Positions 1-8,462 of a DNA stretch of 64,000 nt are shown piece by piece. The translations under genes and the position numbers were made by a program. Within the stretch, counting starts at the first letter, position 1. Each line of letters opens with the position of its first letter. The notes beneath the pieces were generated by a model, which worked only from the letters and a program-made list of their open reading frames with translations, was not told the DNA's origin and ran no database searches. Source of the stretch: Pseudomonas sp. N3-W (GTDB taxonomy: Bacteria > Pseudomonadota > Gammaproteobacteria > Pseudomonadales > Pseudomonadaceae); assembly GCF_024970185.1 (NCBI RefSeq), contig NZ_CP103965.1, positions 5,847,001-5,911,000 of the forward strand. Direction: 5' to 3'.

Positions 1-53
1 AGGCTGAGGCGGAAACTCCGCGTCAGTCGCCAGTCGAAATCCCGCAGCAATAA
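1..53 (+). CDS. lptE: C-terminal end of LPS-assembly lipoprotein LptE (partial)
   Basis: An open frame enters from the left edge and stops at TAA 51-53. Its last residues, ending EIPQQ, are polar. Only 16 codons are visible, so the name rests on gene order: in Pseudomonas, lptE (outer-membrane partner of LptD) lies directly upstream of holA. The sequence itself shows only an open frame ending 39 bases before the holA start. Confidence 0.5.
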   Translation, partial: AEAETPRQSPVEIPQQ

Positions 54-60
54 GACTTAC

Positions 61-78
61 GGGGCGCTCAGGCGCCCC
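61..78. terminator. Hairpin between lptE and holA
   Basis: GGGGCGC-tcag-GCGCCCC forms a perfect 7-bp GC stem. It has no real T-run (GTTTG follows), so it may be a weak terminator, an attenuator or an mRNA-processing hairpin. It ends 14 bases before the holA ATG and could affect holA translation. Confidence 0.4.
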
Positions 79-92
79 GTTTGCCCCTTCTT

Positions 93-1130
93 ATGAAGCT
101 CGCCCCCGCCCAACTCGCTAAACACCTGCAAGGCACTCTCGCGCCGGTCTACATCATCAGTGGCGATGACCCGCTGTTGTGTCAGGAAGCCGCCGACGCC
201 ATCCGTGCCACTGCGCGCCAGCAAGGTTTCGACGAACGCCAGGTGTTCGCCGCCGACGCCAGTTTCGACTGGGGCACGCTGCTGCAAGCCGGTGCCAGCA
301 TGTCGCTGTTCGCCGAACGGCGTCTTCTGGAACTGCGCCTGCCCTCCGGCAAGCCCGGTGACAAAGGCGCTGCTGCGCTTATCGAGTACTGCTCGCGCCC
401 GGCCGAAGACACGATTCTGCTGATCAGCCTGCCCAAGCTTGATGGCAGTGCGCAGAAGACCAAATGGGGCAAGGCGCTGGTCGAAGGCCCGCAAACCCAG
501 TTCGTGCAAATCTGGCCGGTGGACGCCAACCAGCTGCCAAGCTGGATTCGCCAGCGTCTGTCTCAAGCGGGTTTGTCGGCCAGCCAGGACGCCGTCGAAC
601 TGATCGCGGCACGGGTTGAAGGCAACCTGCTGGCAGCCGCACAGGAAATCGAAAAGCTCAAGCTGATGGCCGAAGGTGGCCAGATCACCGTCGAAACCGT
701 GCAGGCTGCGGTGGCCGACAGTGCGCGGTTCGATGTTTTCGGCCTGACCGATGCGATCCTCAATGGCGAAGCCGCCCACGCCTTGCGCATGCTCGAAGGA
801 CTGCGGGGCGAAGGCGTCGAGCCACCGGTGATTCTCTGGGCTCTGGCCCGGGAGCTGCGGTTGCTGGCGAGCCTGTCGCTGCAATACAGCCAGGGCGTGC
901 CCCTGGACAAGGCCTTCAGCTCTGCCCGGCCACCGGTCTGGGACAAGCGTAAACCGCTGATGAGCAAAGCCCTGCAACGCTACTCGGCGCAACGCTGGGC
1001 GCAGCTGCTGCTCGAAGCGCAACGCATCGACGCGCAGATCAAGGGCCAGGCTGCCGGTTCACCATGGATGAGCCTGAGTCGGCTGGCGTTGTTGATGGCT
1101 GGGCAACGATTGTCGCTGCCGGCTGAATAA
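93..1130 (+). CDS. holA: DNA polymerase III subunit delta
   Basis: HolA is the clamp-loader delta subunit. It opens the beta sliding clamp within the tau/gamma-delta-delta' complex. The protein has the family pattern: an N-terminal nucleotide-binding-like domain (LAPVYIISGDDPLL near residue 16), a middle AAA-type region and a C-terminal helical collar domain. Its 345 aa is the usual length. The frame stays open to a TTG at 81, but the ATG at 93 gives the conserved MKLAPAQLAKHL start. The gene follows lptE, as is standard in Pseudomonas. Confidence 0.93.
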   Translation: MKLAPAQLAKHLQGTLAPVYIISGDDPLLCQEAADAIRATARQQGFDERQVFAADASFDWGTLLQAGASMSLFAERRLLELRLPSGKPGDKGAAALIEYCSRPAEDTILLISLPKLDGSAQKTKWGKALVEGPQTQFVQIWPVDANQLPSWIRQRLSQAGLSASQDAVELIAARVEGNLLAAAQEIEKLKLMAEGGQITVETVQAAVADSARFDVFGLTDAILNGEAAHALRMLEGLRGEGVEPPVILWALARELRLLASLSLQYSQGVPLDKAFSSARPPVWDKRKPLMSKALQRYSAQRWAQLLLEAQRIDAQIKGQAAGSPWMSLSRLALLMAGQRLSLPAE

Positions 1131-1132
1131 AA

Positions 1133-1212
1133 TCAAAAGATCGCAGGCTTCGGCAGCTCCTACAGGTGAACGTAACCCCATGTAGGAGCTGCAGAAGGCT
1201 GCGATCTCTTGA
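1133..1212. repeat. Inverted-pair intergenic repeat (GATCGCAG...CAGCTCCTACA type)
   Basis: Two inverted arms meet end to end: TCAAAAGATCGCAG followed by GGCAGCTCCTACA, then TGTAGGAGCTGC followed by CTGCGATCTCTTGA, around a short loop. This is a common Pseudomonas intergenic repeat, distinct from the GCGAGC REP class found elsewhere in the window. It lies just after holA and could fold into a long hairpin in the transcript. Confidence 0.8.
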
Positions 1213-1314
1213 TCTTGCTTCCTACAAAACTCTCCTCCATTTCACCTCTAGACAGACCTTCAACTTCAGCAGATTATTTCCCCCGCAAAACCCACCTGTC
1301 CAAGAGATCCGATC

Positions 1315-1479
1315 ATGAGCAAAAAGCCATCCAAGCATGGCCCCAACAAGGCCAAATCCGTCATCGCCCAGCCACTGTTCCGCAGCCGTCAGGAACGCGC
1401 CGGCAAGGGCAAAGGCAGCTACCGCCGCGAAGCCTTCCAGTCTAATAGCTGGGAGGCTTCTTACTTTCTGGCCGCTTGA
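1315..1479 (+). CDS. arfA: Alternative ribosome-rescue factor A
   Basis: This 54-aa protein begins MSKKPSKHGPNKAKS. ArfA binds ribosomes stalled on non-stop mRNA and recruits release factor 2 as a backup to tmRNA. Family marks are visible: a PLFRSR segment (residues 20-25), the basic KGKGSYRR motif (31-38) and a NSWEAS segment (45-49). The coding sequence contains a strong hairpin near its 3' end (listed separately), as in E. coli arfA, where cleavage or termination inside the ORF yields a tagged, unstable protein unless trans-translation fails. Short length hides it from simple ORF calling. Confidence 0.88.
   Translation: MSKKPSKHGPNKAKSVIAQPLFRSRQERAGKGKGSYRREAFQSNSWEASYFLAA
1429..1460 (+). 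promoter_or_regulatory. Intragenic arfA hairpin (terminator or RNase III site)
   Basis: GAAGCCTTCCAG and CTGGGAGGCTTC form a 12-bp stem with one G-T pair and an 8-base loop (tctaatag). A U-rich stretch (TTACTTTCT) follows. It lies inside the last third of arfA, before the stop. In E. coli the equivalent hairpin makes a non-stop arfA mRNA, giving tmRNA control. The same logic is inferred here from position and shape. Confidence 0.75.
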
Positions 1480-1540
1480 AGCGCACCACCCCTTCTACAT
1501 GTTAAGGTCTGCATCTGATTCGTATTCCCTGGACCTGTGC

Positions 1541-2863
1541 ATGCCCCTTTGCCTTTCCCGTCGTTGGCACCTTCGCCAACTGATCGCTGCCTCCAGCCTC
1601 ATACTGCTTGTCGCCTGCGCGGAAAAACCGACTGCCGCCGACGCCCAGCCTCTTCAGACCGTTCCTGTTGTGCCAGCCCCTGCGATCATTCCGCCAGTGG
1701 TGCCCAGTGGCGACAATCTCGACATTCAGCCGACCCAGACCTTCGCCGAATGGGAAGCCGATTTCCGCAAAGAGGCGCTGGCTGCCGGCATCCGCCCAGA
1801 CGTGTTTGACCGAGCGTTCGCCAATGTCAGCTTCGACGAAAGCGTAATCCGCGCCGACCGCAGCCAGCCAGAGTTTTCCCGCCCGGTTTGGGAGTACCTC
1901 GATGGCGCGCTGTCGCCCTTGCGAGTGCGCAAAGGCCAGGCGCTGATCAACCAGTACGCCGACACGCTGCAAAGCATTGAGCAACACTATGGCGTCGACC
2001 GTCAGGCACTGGTCGCCGTATGGGGAATGGAAAGTAACTTCGGGCAGTTCCAGGGCACCAAGTCGGTGATCAACTCCCTGGCCACCCTGGCCTATGAAGG
2101 CCGGCGTCCCGGATTTGCCCGTGCACAACTGATCGCCGCCCTGCAGATCCTGCAACACGGCGATATCGAACCCGAAAAAATGCTCGGCTCCTGGGCTGGC
2201 GCCATGGGCCAGACCCAGTTTATCCCGACCACCTACAACACCCATGCCGTGGATTTCGATGGCACAGGTCGTCGCGACATCTGGGGCAGCCCGACTGATG
2301 CCCTGGCCTCGACCGCGCATTATCTGCAAAGCTCCGGCTGGCAGAGAGGCCAGCCGTGGGGCTTTGAAGTGCAGCTGGCCAGTGGCTTCAACTACGCCCT
2401 GGCCGATGGCGCAATTCGCAAGAGCGTCGCCGAATGGCTGCAAATGGGCGTCACCCTGCCCGACGGCGCGCAGGTGCCAAGCGGTTCTGAACAGTTGTCC
2501 GCCGCGTTGTTGCTGCCTGCGGGTTATCGTGGCCCGGCGTTCCTGATCCTCGATAATTTCCGGGCGATTCTCAAGTACAACAACTCCTCGTCCTACGCGC
2601 TGGCGGTGAGCCTGTTGTCGGAGCGCTTCAATGGCGGTGGCCTGGTCAGTGGCGCCTGGCCAAAGGATGACTTGCCGTTGAGTCGTAGCGAACGGATCGA
2701 ACTGCAGAACCTGCTGAGTGCGCAGAACTACGAAGCCGGCAATGCCGACGGAATCATTGGCGCCAATACCCGCAAGGCGATTCGCAGTGCCCAGCAGTCG
2801 TTCGGCTGGCCGGCAGATGGGTATCCGACGCACAAGTTGCTCGAAGGGCTGCGTAGCCGATAG
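1541..2863 (+). CDS. Lytic murein transglycosylase, MltB/SltB family, lipoprotein
   Basis: This enzyme cleaves the MurNAc-GlcNAc bond of peptidoglycan to give 1,6-anhydro ends. The 440-aa protein starts with a lipoprotein signal (lipobox LVAC, Cys26). It then has a family-3 transglycosylase domain with the catalytic glutamate in VWGMESNFG (Glu164) and the MGQTQFIPTTY segment. A C-terminal peptidoglycan-binding domain covers roughly residues 375-440. The start is the ATG that gives a sensible signal peptide; the frame is open further upstream into arfA. It lies where PA3992 (SltB3) lies in P. aeruginosa, so it is probably that orthologue. Confidence 0.88.
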   Translation: MPLCLSRRWHLRQLIAASSLILLVACAEKPTAADAQPLQTVPVVPAPAIIPPVVPSGDNLDIQPTQTFAEWEADFRKEALAAGIRPDVFDRAFANVSFDESVIRADRSQPEFSRPVWEYLDGALSPLRVRKGQALINQYADTLQSIEQHYGVDRQALVAVWGMESNFGQFQGTKSVINSLATLAYEGRRPGFARAQLIAALQILQHGDIEPEKMLGSWAGAMGQTQFIPTTYNTHAVDFDGTGRRDIWGSPTDALASTAHYLQSSGWQRGQPWGFEVQLASGFNYALADGAIRKSVAEWLQMGVTLPDGAQVPSGSEQLSAALLLPAGYRGPAFLILDNFRAILKYNNSSSYALAVSLLSERFNGGGLVSGAWPKDDLPLSRSERIELQNLLSAQNYEAGNADGIIGANTRKAIRSAQQSFGWPADGYPTHKLLEGLRSR

Positions 2864-2885
2864 TCAGTTGTATGGCTGCTACCGC

Positions 2886-2939
2886 CTTCGTCGGAACGCC
2901 GCCCGGAGCAAGCCCGCTCCGGACGGCGTTCCGACGAAG
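2886..2939. terminator. Long perfect hairpin between convergent genes
   Basis: CTTCGTCGGAACGCCG and CGGCGTTCCGACGAAG are long complementary arms, with an inner CCGGAGC/GCTCCGG pair around AAGCCC. It sits between the converging transglycosylase and ldcA genes. There is no T-run, so it may be a REP-type element acting as a bidirectional transcript end. Confidence 0.6.
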
Positions 2940-2962
2940 ACTGACTATCAGACGCTGAATAT

Positions 2963-3913
2963 CTAAGCCCTGACCACCACGTCCTGCTCCAGCACCAACA
3001 CCTTCTCCCCCGCATCCAGTCTCACCAACGCCCCCATTGGCAGCGTCAGGTTCGGATCACAGTGCCCGCTACGCCAACCGGCCAGTACCGGTATGCGCAA
3101 CGGCTCAAAGGTCTGCTTGAGCAATTGTTCCAGCGCAGCGCCATCCACTCCCGCCACATCCCCCACCAGAACTCCGCGCAACTTGTGCAGCGTGCCGGCC
3201 AGGCGCAGTTGGGTCAGCAATCGGTCAATCCGGTACAGCGGCTCATTGACGTCCTCAATCAGCAGGATCACGCCATCAGCCTCGATTTCGTACGGCGTGC
3301 CCATGATCGCCGCAATCATCGACAGATTGCCCCCCAGCAAGCGCCCGTGGGCAATACCAGGCTCGATCGTGGTCAACGGATAGGCCACCGGGTGCGCAAT
3401 CACGCTGCCGGCCTTCATCTGCCCGCGCAGCATGTTGAAGAACGAAGACTCGGTAGGTTGTTGCTTGTCGCCCAGCAGGTCGGCGTTAAGCAAAGGCCCA
3501 TGAAACGTCACGAAACCCGCATGACGGCTGATTGCCAGGTGCAACGCCGTGATGTCGCTGTAGCCAATGAAGGGCTTGGCGTTGCGGCGCAGCAGGTCAA
3601 AGTCGATGCGATCAAGCAGACGCGGCGTACCGTAACCGCCGCGCAGGCAAATAATGGCATCCACCGCACTGTCGGCGAAGGCTGCATGCAGGTCATTGAG
3701 CCGCACATCATCGCTGCCGGCCAGATAGCCGTCTTTTTTATATACGCCGGGAAACACTCGCAGCGAATAACCGCGAGCGCGCATCCAGGCCATGGCTTTA
3801 TCGGTGTCCAGTGCAGCGGGCCCGGCAGGCGCAATCACGCCGATTATCCCTTCCAGCGGCAGGGCCGGGACGGGGGCACGTGGGCAAAGGATATGGGTGG
3901 GTCGAACAGTCAT
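2963..3913 (-). CDS. ldcA: Muramoyltetrapeptide (LD-) carboxypeptidase, S66 family
   Basis: This cytoplasmic serine peptidase removes the terminal D-Ala from murein tetrapeptides during peptidoglycan recycling. The 316-aa protein shows the S66 fold marks: GVIAPAGP near the N-terminus, the CLRGGYGTPRLLD motif, and the nucleophile serine in IGYSDITALH. The start is the ATG at 3913, which has AGGGAGA seven bases upstream; a longer frame to 4045 would run through the promoter region and the lipA terminator. Murein recycling fits the nearby transglycosylases and mpl. Confidence 0.87.
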   Translation of the reverse strand: MTVRPTHILCPRAPVPALPLEGIIGVIAPAGPAALDTDKAMAWMRARGYSLRVFPGVYKKDGYLAGSDDVRLNDLHAAFADSAVDAIICLRGGYGTPRLLDRIDFDLLRRNAKPFIGYSDITALHLAISRHAGFVTFHGPLLNADLLGDKQQPTESSFFNMLRGQMKAGSVIAHPVAYPLTTIEPGIAHGRLLGGNLSMIAAIMGTPYEIEADGVILLIEDVNEPLYRIDRLLTQLRLAGTLHKLRGVLVGDVAGVDGAALEQLLKQTFEPLRIPVLAGWRSGHCDPNLTLPMGALVRLDAGEKVLVLEQDVVVRA

Positions 3914-4030
3914 CCATGATTCTCCCTGTGTGAAAAACTTCAGCACACAGTAGTCAGGAACGGGAACAAACAGAAGAGGGTCTGTCGCCCCGCAGGTTGC
4001 AGGAAAGGGCGGCAGTTGTCGTAGGCACGA

Positions 4031-4069
4031 CAAAAAAACGCCCACAAGGCCATGAAGCCTTGCGGGCGT
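4031..4069 (-). terminator. Rho-independent terminator of the lip operon
   Basis: Read on the minus strand, ACGCCCGCAAGGC-ttcat-GGCCTTGTGGGCGT is followed by a run of seven T. It lies directly after the lipA stop and closes the ybeD-lipB-lipA transcription unit. Confidence 0.85.
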
Positions 4070-4076
4070 TATTGCA

Positions 4077-5099
4077 TCAGGACGACATCAGCTCGGCCTT
4101 GACCAGCTTCGCCTGCTCGTCGGCGTGGTACGAGGAGCGTACCAGCGGGCCGGACGCGACGTTCTTGAAGCCCATCTTGTAGCCTTCTTCGGCGAACCAG
4201 GCGAAGGTGTCCGGGTGCACGAAACGCTGCACCGGCAAGTGGCTGCGGGACGGTTGCAGGTACTGGCCCAGGGTCAGCATGTCGATGTCGTGTTCGCGCA
4301 TGCGCTTCATGACTTCGATGACTTCTTCGTCGGTCTCGCCCAGACCCAGCATCAGACCGGATTTGGTCGGGATGTGCGGCATCATCTGCTTGAAGCGTTG
4401 CAGCAGGGTCAGCGACCACTGGTAATCCGAACCCGGACGCGCAGCTTTGTACAGGCGCGGTACGGTTTCCAGGTTGTGGTTGAACACATCCGGTGGCTCG
4501 GCAGCGGTGATTTCCAGCGCGACATCCATACGGCCACGGTAGTCCGGCACCAGGGTTTCAAGCTGCACGTTCGGCGACAGTTTGCGGATTTCGCGGATGC
4601 AGTCGGCAAAGTGCTGGGCACCGCCGTCGCGCAGGTCATCGCGGTCAACCGAAGTGATTACCACGTACTTGAGTTTCAGATCGGCGATGGCGATGGCCAG
4701 GCTTTCTGGCTCATTGACGTCCAGTGGTTTCGGACGACCGTGGCCCACGTCGCAGAACGGGCAGCGACGGGTGCAGATGTCGCCCATGATCATGAAGGTC
4801 GCGGTGCCGCCGGAGAAGCATTCGCCCAGGTTCGGGCAGGACGCTTCTTCGCACACGCTGTGCAGCTTGTGTTTGCGCAGCAGGGCCTTGATGCGGTCGA
4901 CTTCCGGGGAAACCGGGATGCGCACGCGGATCCAGTCTGGTTTCTTCGGCAATTCGGTGGTCGGAATGATCTTTACCGGGATGCGTGCAACCTTCTCGGC
5001 GCCGCGCAGCTTGACGCCGGCTTCAACCTTGGCACGCGGGGCCGGGCGCTCGGTAACATCCAGCGTCGGGATCATGGTTTGCACTGCATCAGTAGTCAT
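4077..5099 (-). CDS. lipA: Lipoyl synthase
   Basis: LipA is a radical-SAM enzyme that inserts two sulfurs into octanoyl-E2 or H-protein to make the lipoyl cofactor. The 340-aa protein has both cluster motifs: the auxiliary-cluster cysteines 83, 88 and 94 ([12 protein letters not shown]) and the SAM-cluster motif CTRRCPFC (Cys109, 113, 116). It follows lipB by one base and ends at a strong terminator, so the two steps of lipoate synthesis are co-transcribed. Confidence 0.97.
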   Translation of the reverse strand: MTTDAVQTMIPTLDVTERPAPRAKVEAGVKLRGAEKVARIPVKIIPTTELPKKPDWIRVRIPVSPEVDRIKALLRKHKLHSVCEEASCPNLGECFSGGTATFMIMGDICTRRCPFCDVGHGRPKPLDVNEPESLAIAIADLKLKYVVITSVDRDDLRDGGAQHFADCIREIRKLSPNVQLETLVPDYRGRMDVALEITAAEPPDVFNHNLETVPRLYKAARPGSDYQWSLTLLQRFKQMMPHIPTKSGLMLGLGETDEEVIEVMKRMREHDIDMLTLGQYLQPSRSHLPVQRFVHPDTFAWFAEEGYKMGFKNVASGPLVRSSYHADEQAKLVKAELMSS

Positions 5100-5100
5100 A

Positions 5101-5748
5101 TCAGTCGATTCCGCCCGTCAGGGTCGTCTGCTCAGCATAGTCGAGGTGTTTGACGAGCTGCGCGCGCAGCCGGGCACTTACCTCGGCAAATTCAATCGAT
5201 CCTGCGTGGTCGCTCAGCTGGGTCATCGCCAGCCCGGCGTAGCCGCAGGGATTAATCCGTCGAAACGGTTCCAGGTCCATGTCCACGTTCAAGGCCAGTC
5301 CATGAAAGGAGCAACCGTGACGGATCCGCAGACCCAGCGAGGCGATTTTCGCCCCGTCGACGTAGACACCCGGCGCGTCCGGCTTGGCCGTGGCAGTGAC
5401 GCCATAGCTGGCCAGCAACTCGATCAGGCAATGTTCCATGCGGGTGACCAGGTCACGCACGCCGAAACCCAGCTTGCGCACATCCAGCAACAGGTAGGCC
5501 ACCAACTGGCCTGGACCGTGGTAGGTCACCTGGCCGCCGCGATCTACCTGGACCACCGCAATATCGCCGGGCAACAACAGATGCTCGGCCTTGCCGGCTT
5601 GCCCCTGGGTGAACACCGGCGGGTGTTCCACCAGCCAGATCTCGTCCGCGGCGGCTGTGCCGCGTTCGTTGGTAAAGCGCTGCATGGCATGCCAGACCGG
5701 CTCGTAAGCCATCTGGCCGAGCTCGCGAAAGCCCAGCGTGCCAGACAT
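5101..5748 (-). CDS. lipB: Octanoyl-[ACP]:protein N-octanoyltransferase
   Basis: LipB moves octanoyl groups from ACP to lipoyl domains, the step before LipA. The protein is 215 aa. Visible marks are [16 protein letters not shown], the [14 protein letters not shown] segment with the conserved lysine, and the cysteine in INPCGYAGL. The start chosen is the ATG at 5748, whose A overlaps the TGA of the upstream ybeD-like gene (TGATG). A GTG one codon upstream is also possible. Translational coupling along ybeD-lipB-lipA is likely. Confidence 0.95.
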   Translation of the reverse strand: MSGTLGFRELGQMAYEPVWHAMQRFTNERGTAAADEIWLVEHPPVFTQGQAGKAEHLLLPGDIAVVQVDRGGQVTYHGPGQLVAYLLLDVRKLGFGVRDLVTRMEHCLIELLASYGVTATAKPDAPGVYVDGAKIASLGLRIRHGCSFHGLALNVDMDLEPFRRINPCGYAGLAMTQLSDHAGSIEFAEVSARLRAQLVKHLDYAEQTTLTGGID

Positions 5749-6023
5749 CACAACACCATGTGCACGAAACCGGTAGCCCGCAACTCGCTGTTGATGTCGT
5801 ACAGCTGTTCCTGGCCGGTGGCGATAATGTGCAGCTGGATGGTCGTGTATTTGCCGTTGGTACTCTGGCGCTCGGCCAGGGTCTTGTGGTCAACGGTGGC
5901 GTGTTTCTCAAGGATCGCGATGATCTTGTCCTTGAAGCCCACACCGGTATCGCCGATCACCTTGATAGGGTAATCCGCGCAGGGGAATTCGATCTTTGGC
6001 GCCTTTACTTCGGTATCGGTCAT
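5748..6023 (-). CDS. ybeD: YbeD/DUF493 family protein
   Basis: This small 91-aa cytoplasmic protein of the DUF493 (YbeD) family has a ferredoxin-like fold and is nearly always found beside lipB. Typical segments are [12 protein letters not shown], the KHATVDH region and [17 protein letters not shown]. Its biochemical role is not established; linkage to lipoate genes suggests a supporting or regulatory part. It begins the ybeD-lipB-lipA unit and overlaps lipB by one base. Confidence 0.9.
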   Translation of the reverse strand: MTDTEVKAPKIEFPCADYPIKVIGDTGVGFKDKIIAILEKHATVDHKTLAERQSTNGKYTTIQLHIIATGQEQLYDINSELRATGFVHMVL

Positions 6024-6062
6024 GGCGTAACGGCCTCGTAAGCGTAAGCCGTGGCAACGAAC

Positions 6063-6093
6063 ATGGCCCCGCTCCGGATGGGAACGGGGCCAT
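6063..6093. terminator. Hairpin after dacC
   Basis: ATGGCCCCG...CGGGGCCAT is a GC-rich inverted repeat just beyond the dacC stop (minus strand) and before ybeD. No T-run follows, so termination strength is uncertain. Confidence 0.5.
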
Positions 6094-6109
6094 GCAGGTC
6101 CACACTAAA

Positions 6110-7267
6110 TCAGTTGAACAAGCCGTAGAAGAATAGACGGATGCTATCCCACATGCGACGGAAGATACCACCCTCCTCGACCGCGTCCAGAGCGATAAGG
6201 TCGGCGCTGTGCACCACCTTGTCGTCCAGTTTCACTTCGACTTTACCGATTACGTCGCCCTTGGCGATCGGCGCAACCAGTTGCGGGTTCATGGTCATGC
6301 TTGCAGCGAGCTTTTTCAGCTGGCCTTTTGGCAGGGTCATGGTCAGGTCTTCAGCCAGGCCGGCCTTGACTTGATTGGTGGTGCCTTTCCAGACAGGGGC
6401 CTGAGCCAGCTCGGCGCCTTTCTGATAGAAGGTCTGGGTTTCGAAGAAACGGAAACCGTAAGTCAGCAGCTTCTGGGTTTCGGAGGCGCGAGCCACTTCG
6501 CTGTTGGTGCCGAACACCACGGCGATCAGGCGCATGCCATCACGTACAGCCGAAGACACCATGCAGTAGCCGGCTTCCTCGGTGTGGCCGGTTTTCAGAC
6601 CGTCAACGGTCTTGTCGCGCCACAGCAGCAGGTTGCGGTTAGGCTGCTTGATGCCGTTCCAGAAGAACTCTTTCTGCGAGTAGATCGCGTAGTGAGCCGG
6701 GTCTTCGTGGATGATCGCACGCGCCAGGATCGCCATGTCATGAGCCGTCGAGTAATGCTCAGGGTTTGGCAGACCGGTCGGGTTCATGAAGTGGGTGTTG
6801 GCCATGCCCAGGTCAGCGACGGTTTTGTTCATCAGGTCGGCGAAGGCGTCTTCGCTGCCGGCGATGTGCTCGGAGAGCGCAACACTGGCGTCGTTACCCG
6901 ACTGAATGATGATGCCGTGCAGCAGGTCGCTGACAGTGACTTGCGAGCCGACCTTGATGAACATCCGGGAACCGCCGGTACGCCAGGCGTTTTCGCTGAC
7001 GGTGACCGGATCGTTTTCACCGATCTGGCCACGACGGATTTCCAGGGTCGCGATGTACGCGGTCATCAGCTTGGTCAGGCTGGCTGGCGGCAGACGCTGG
7101 TCACCGTTGTTCTCGACGAGCACGTTACCGCTGCTGGCATCCATCAGCACATAGGCTTTGGCGGCCAGTTGTGGCGGCGACGGCATCATCTCGACCGCGA
7201 AAGCAGCCGGCGAGAGGAGCAGCGGGACTAGCAGGAACAGGCGTTTGGCAAAGGTGGTGATGTTCAT
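6110..7267 (-). CDS. dacC: D-alanyl-D-alanine carboxypeptidase (PBP5/6 type)
   Basis: This low-molecular-mass penicillin-binding protein trims the terminal D-Ala from pentapeptides in the periplasm. The 385-aa precursor has a signal peptide (cleavage near AFA-VE), the SxxK motif at Ser63-Leu-Thr-Lys66, the SGN motif at 123-125 and the KTG motif at 225-227. A beta-rich PBP5 C-terminal domain follows. It ends in an amphipathic membrane anchor (IFRRMWDSIRLFFYGLF). It sits in the order dacC-rlpA-mltB-rodA-pbpA, the elongation cluster of pseudomonads, separated from rlpA by about 180 bases, so it may have its own promoter. Confidence 0.95.
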   Translation of the reverse strand: MNITTFAKRLFLLVPLLLSPAAFAVEMMPSPPQLAAKAYVLMDASSGNVLVENNGDQRLPPASLTKLMTAYIATLEIRRGQIGENDPVTVSENAWRTGGSRMFIKVGSQVTVSDLLHGIIIQSGNDASVALSEHIAGSEDAFADLMNKTVADLGMANTHFMNPTGLPNPEHYSTAHDMAILARAIIHEDPAHYAIYSQKEFFWNGIKQPNRNLLLWRDKTVDGLKTGHTEEAGYCMVSSAVRDGMRLIAVVFGTNSEVARASETQKLLTYGFRFFETQTFYQKGAELAQAPVWKGTTNQVKAGLAEDLTMTLPKGQLKKLAASMTMNPQLVAPIAKGDVIGKVEVKLDDKVVHSADLIALDAVEEGGIFRRMWDSIRLFFYGLFN

Positions 7268-7448
7268 CCGTCTCTCGAAATCGCTAATGGAAACTGCCCG
7301 AAGGCAAAACTAATCAGATGACCTTCTATCGGGCCATCGCGTATTCAGCTGCTCACTCTATAACCCTTGCCGGGCTTTTGTTATTGACGAGCCAACAACC
7401 TGGTCCACCCCCCAAACCGCAAGTGAACCATCAATCAGGTATTGCGTG

Positions 7449-8462
7449 TTACTCGGCGGTGACCAGGCTCGGCGAACCGAGATTGGCCATCCGCACGCTG
7501 TTCTGCACTTGCTGTACTTCACCCTGAGAACCGATCGGCCCCAGGCGCACCCGATGCAGTGTCTGCTGGTTGCGCACGATCGAGCTGATGAACACCGGAG
7601 CGCTCACCATCCCGCTGAGCTTCGATCTCAGGAGTTCTGCAGCGTCCGGGTTGGCGAACGCGCCCACCTGCAGATACTGGCCAGAGGCTGGTACAGAAGC
7701 GTTTTTTTTTGCACTGATCTGCACTGGCACAGTGTCCGTCGCGTGTTGCTGCGGCGGTGGCGTCCACTGCTCGACAGTCCCCGCAGAAGCCGTAATCGTC
7801 GGCGCGGCATTTTGCGCTACTTGAGGCTCATTGAGCATCAAAGGCGCCGGACGGCCCTTGGCCGCCCACCACTCTTGCGGATCGATGCCTTCAACCTTGA
7901 CGCGTGCCGTGCCGATTTCGGCATAACCGAGCTTTTTGGCGGCGGCGTAGGACAGGTCGATGATGCGGTCCGAGTAGAACGGCCCACGGTCGTTGACCCG
8001 CAGTATCACGCTCTTGTTGTTGTCCAGGTTGGTCACCCGAACGTAACTTGGCAGCGGTAAGGTCTTGTGGGCGGCACTCATGCCATACAGGTCATACACC
8101 TCGCCGTTGGCGGTGTTCTGCCCGTGAAACTTGGTGCCGTACCAGGAGGCGGTTCCGGAGGCGACGTAGCGCTTGGAGTCGCTCAACGGGAAGTAGGTCT
8201 TGCCCAGCACCGTGTACGGGTTGGCCTTGTAAGCGCCAGTGTGCAGGGTCGGCGTGGCGTCCGGAATGCGCGAAACATCGACATCCCACCACGGCGCGCC
8301 GTCTTTGTGGGCGCGGTTGACGTCCAGGCCTGGCATGGCGCGCACGGCAGTTCCAGAGGTCTTCTGGGTCGGTGCACGACTGGTCGAGCAACTGACGACC
8401 AGCACCGCCAACGCGGCGAATGCCATCAGCTTCAGGGGTTTACTCATAGGCAATGCCCGCAT
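7449..8462 (-). CDS. rlpA: Septal lytic transglycosylase RlpA
   Basis: RlpA is an outer-membrane lipoprotein that cleaves denuded glycan strands at septa and supports daughter-cell separation. The protein has a lipoprotein signal (VVSCS), a double-psi beta-barrel domain with ASWYGTKFHGQNTANGEVYD and VNDRGPF (conserved Glu and Asp), and a C-terminal SPOR domain. The ATG at 8462 overlaps the mltB stop (TAATG). A second ATG five codons in (MSKPLK, 8447) is closer to the signal peptide and equally plausible. Confidence 0.93.
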   Translation of the reverse strand: MRALPMSKPLKLMAFAALAVLVVSCSTSRAPTQKTSGTAVRAMPGLDVNRAHKDGAPWWDVDVSRIPDATPTLHTGAYKANPYTVLGKTYFPLSDSKRYVASGTASWYGTKFHGQNTANGEVYDLYGMSAAHKTLPLPSYVRVTNLDNNKSVILRVNDRGPFYSDRIIDLSYAAAKKLGYAEIGTARVKVEGIDPQEWWAAKGRPAPLMLNEPQVAQNAAPTITASAGTVEQWTPPPQQHATDTVPVQISAKKNASVPASGQYLQVGAFANPDAAELLRSKLSGMVSAPVFISSIVRNQQTLHRVRLGPIGSQGEVQQVQNSVRMANLGSPSLVTAE

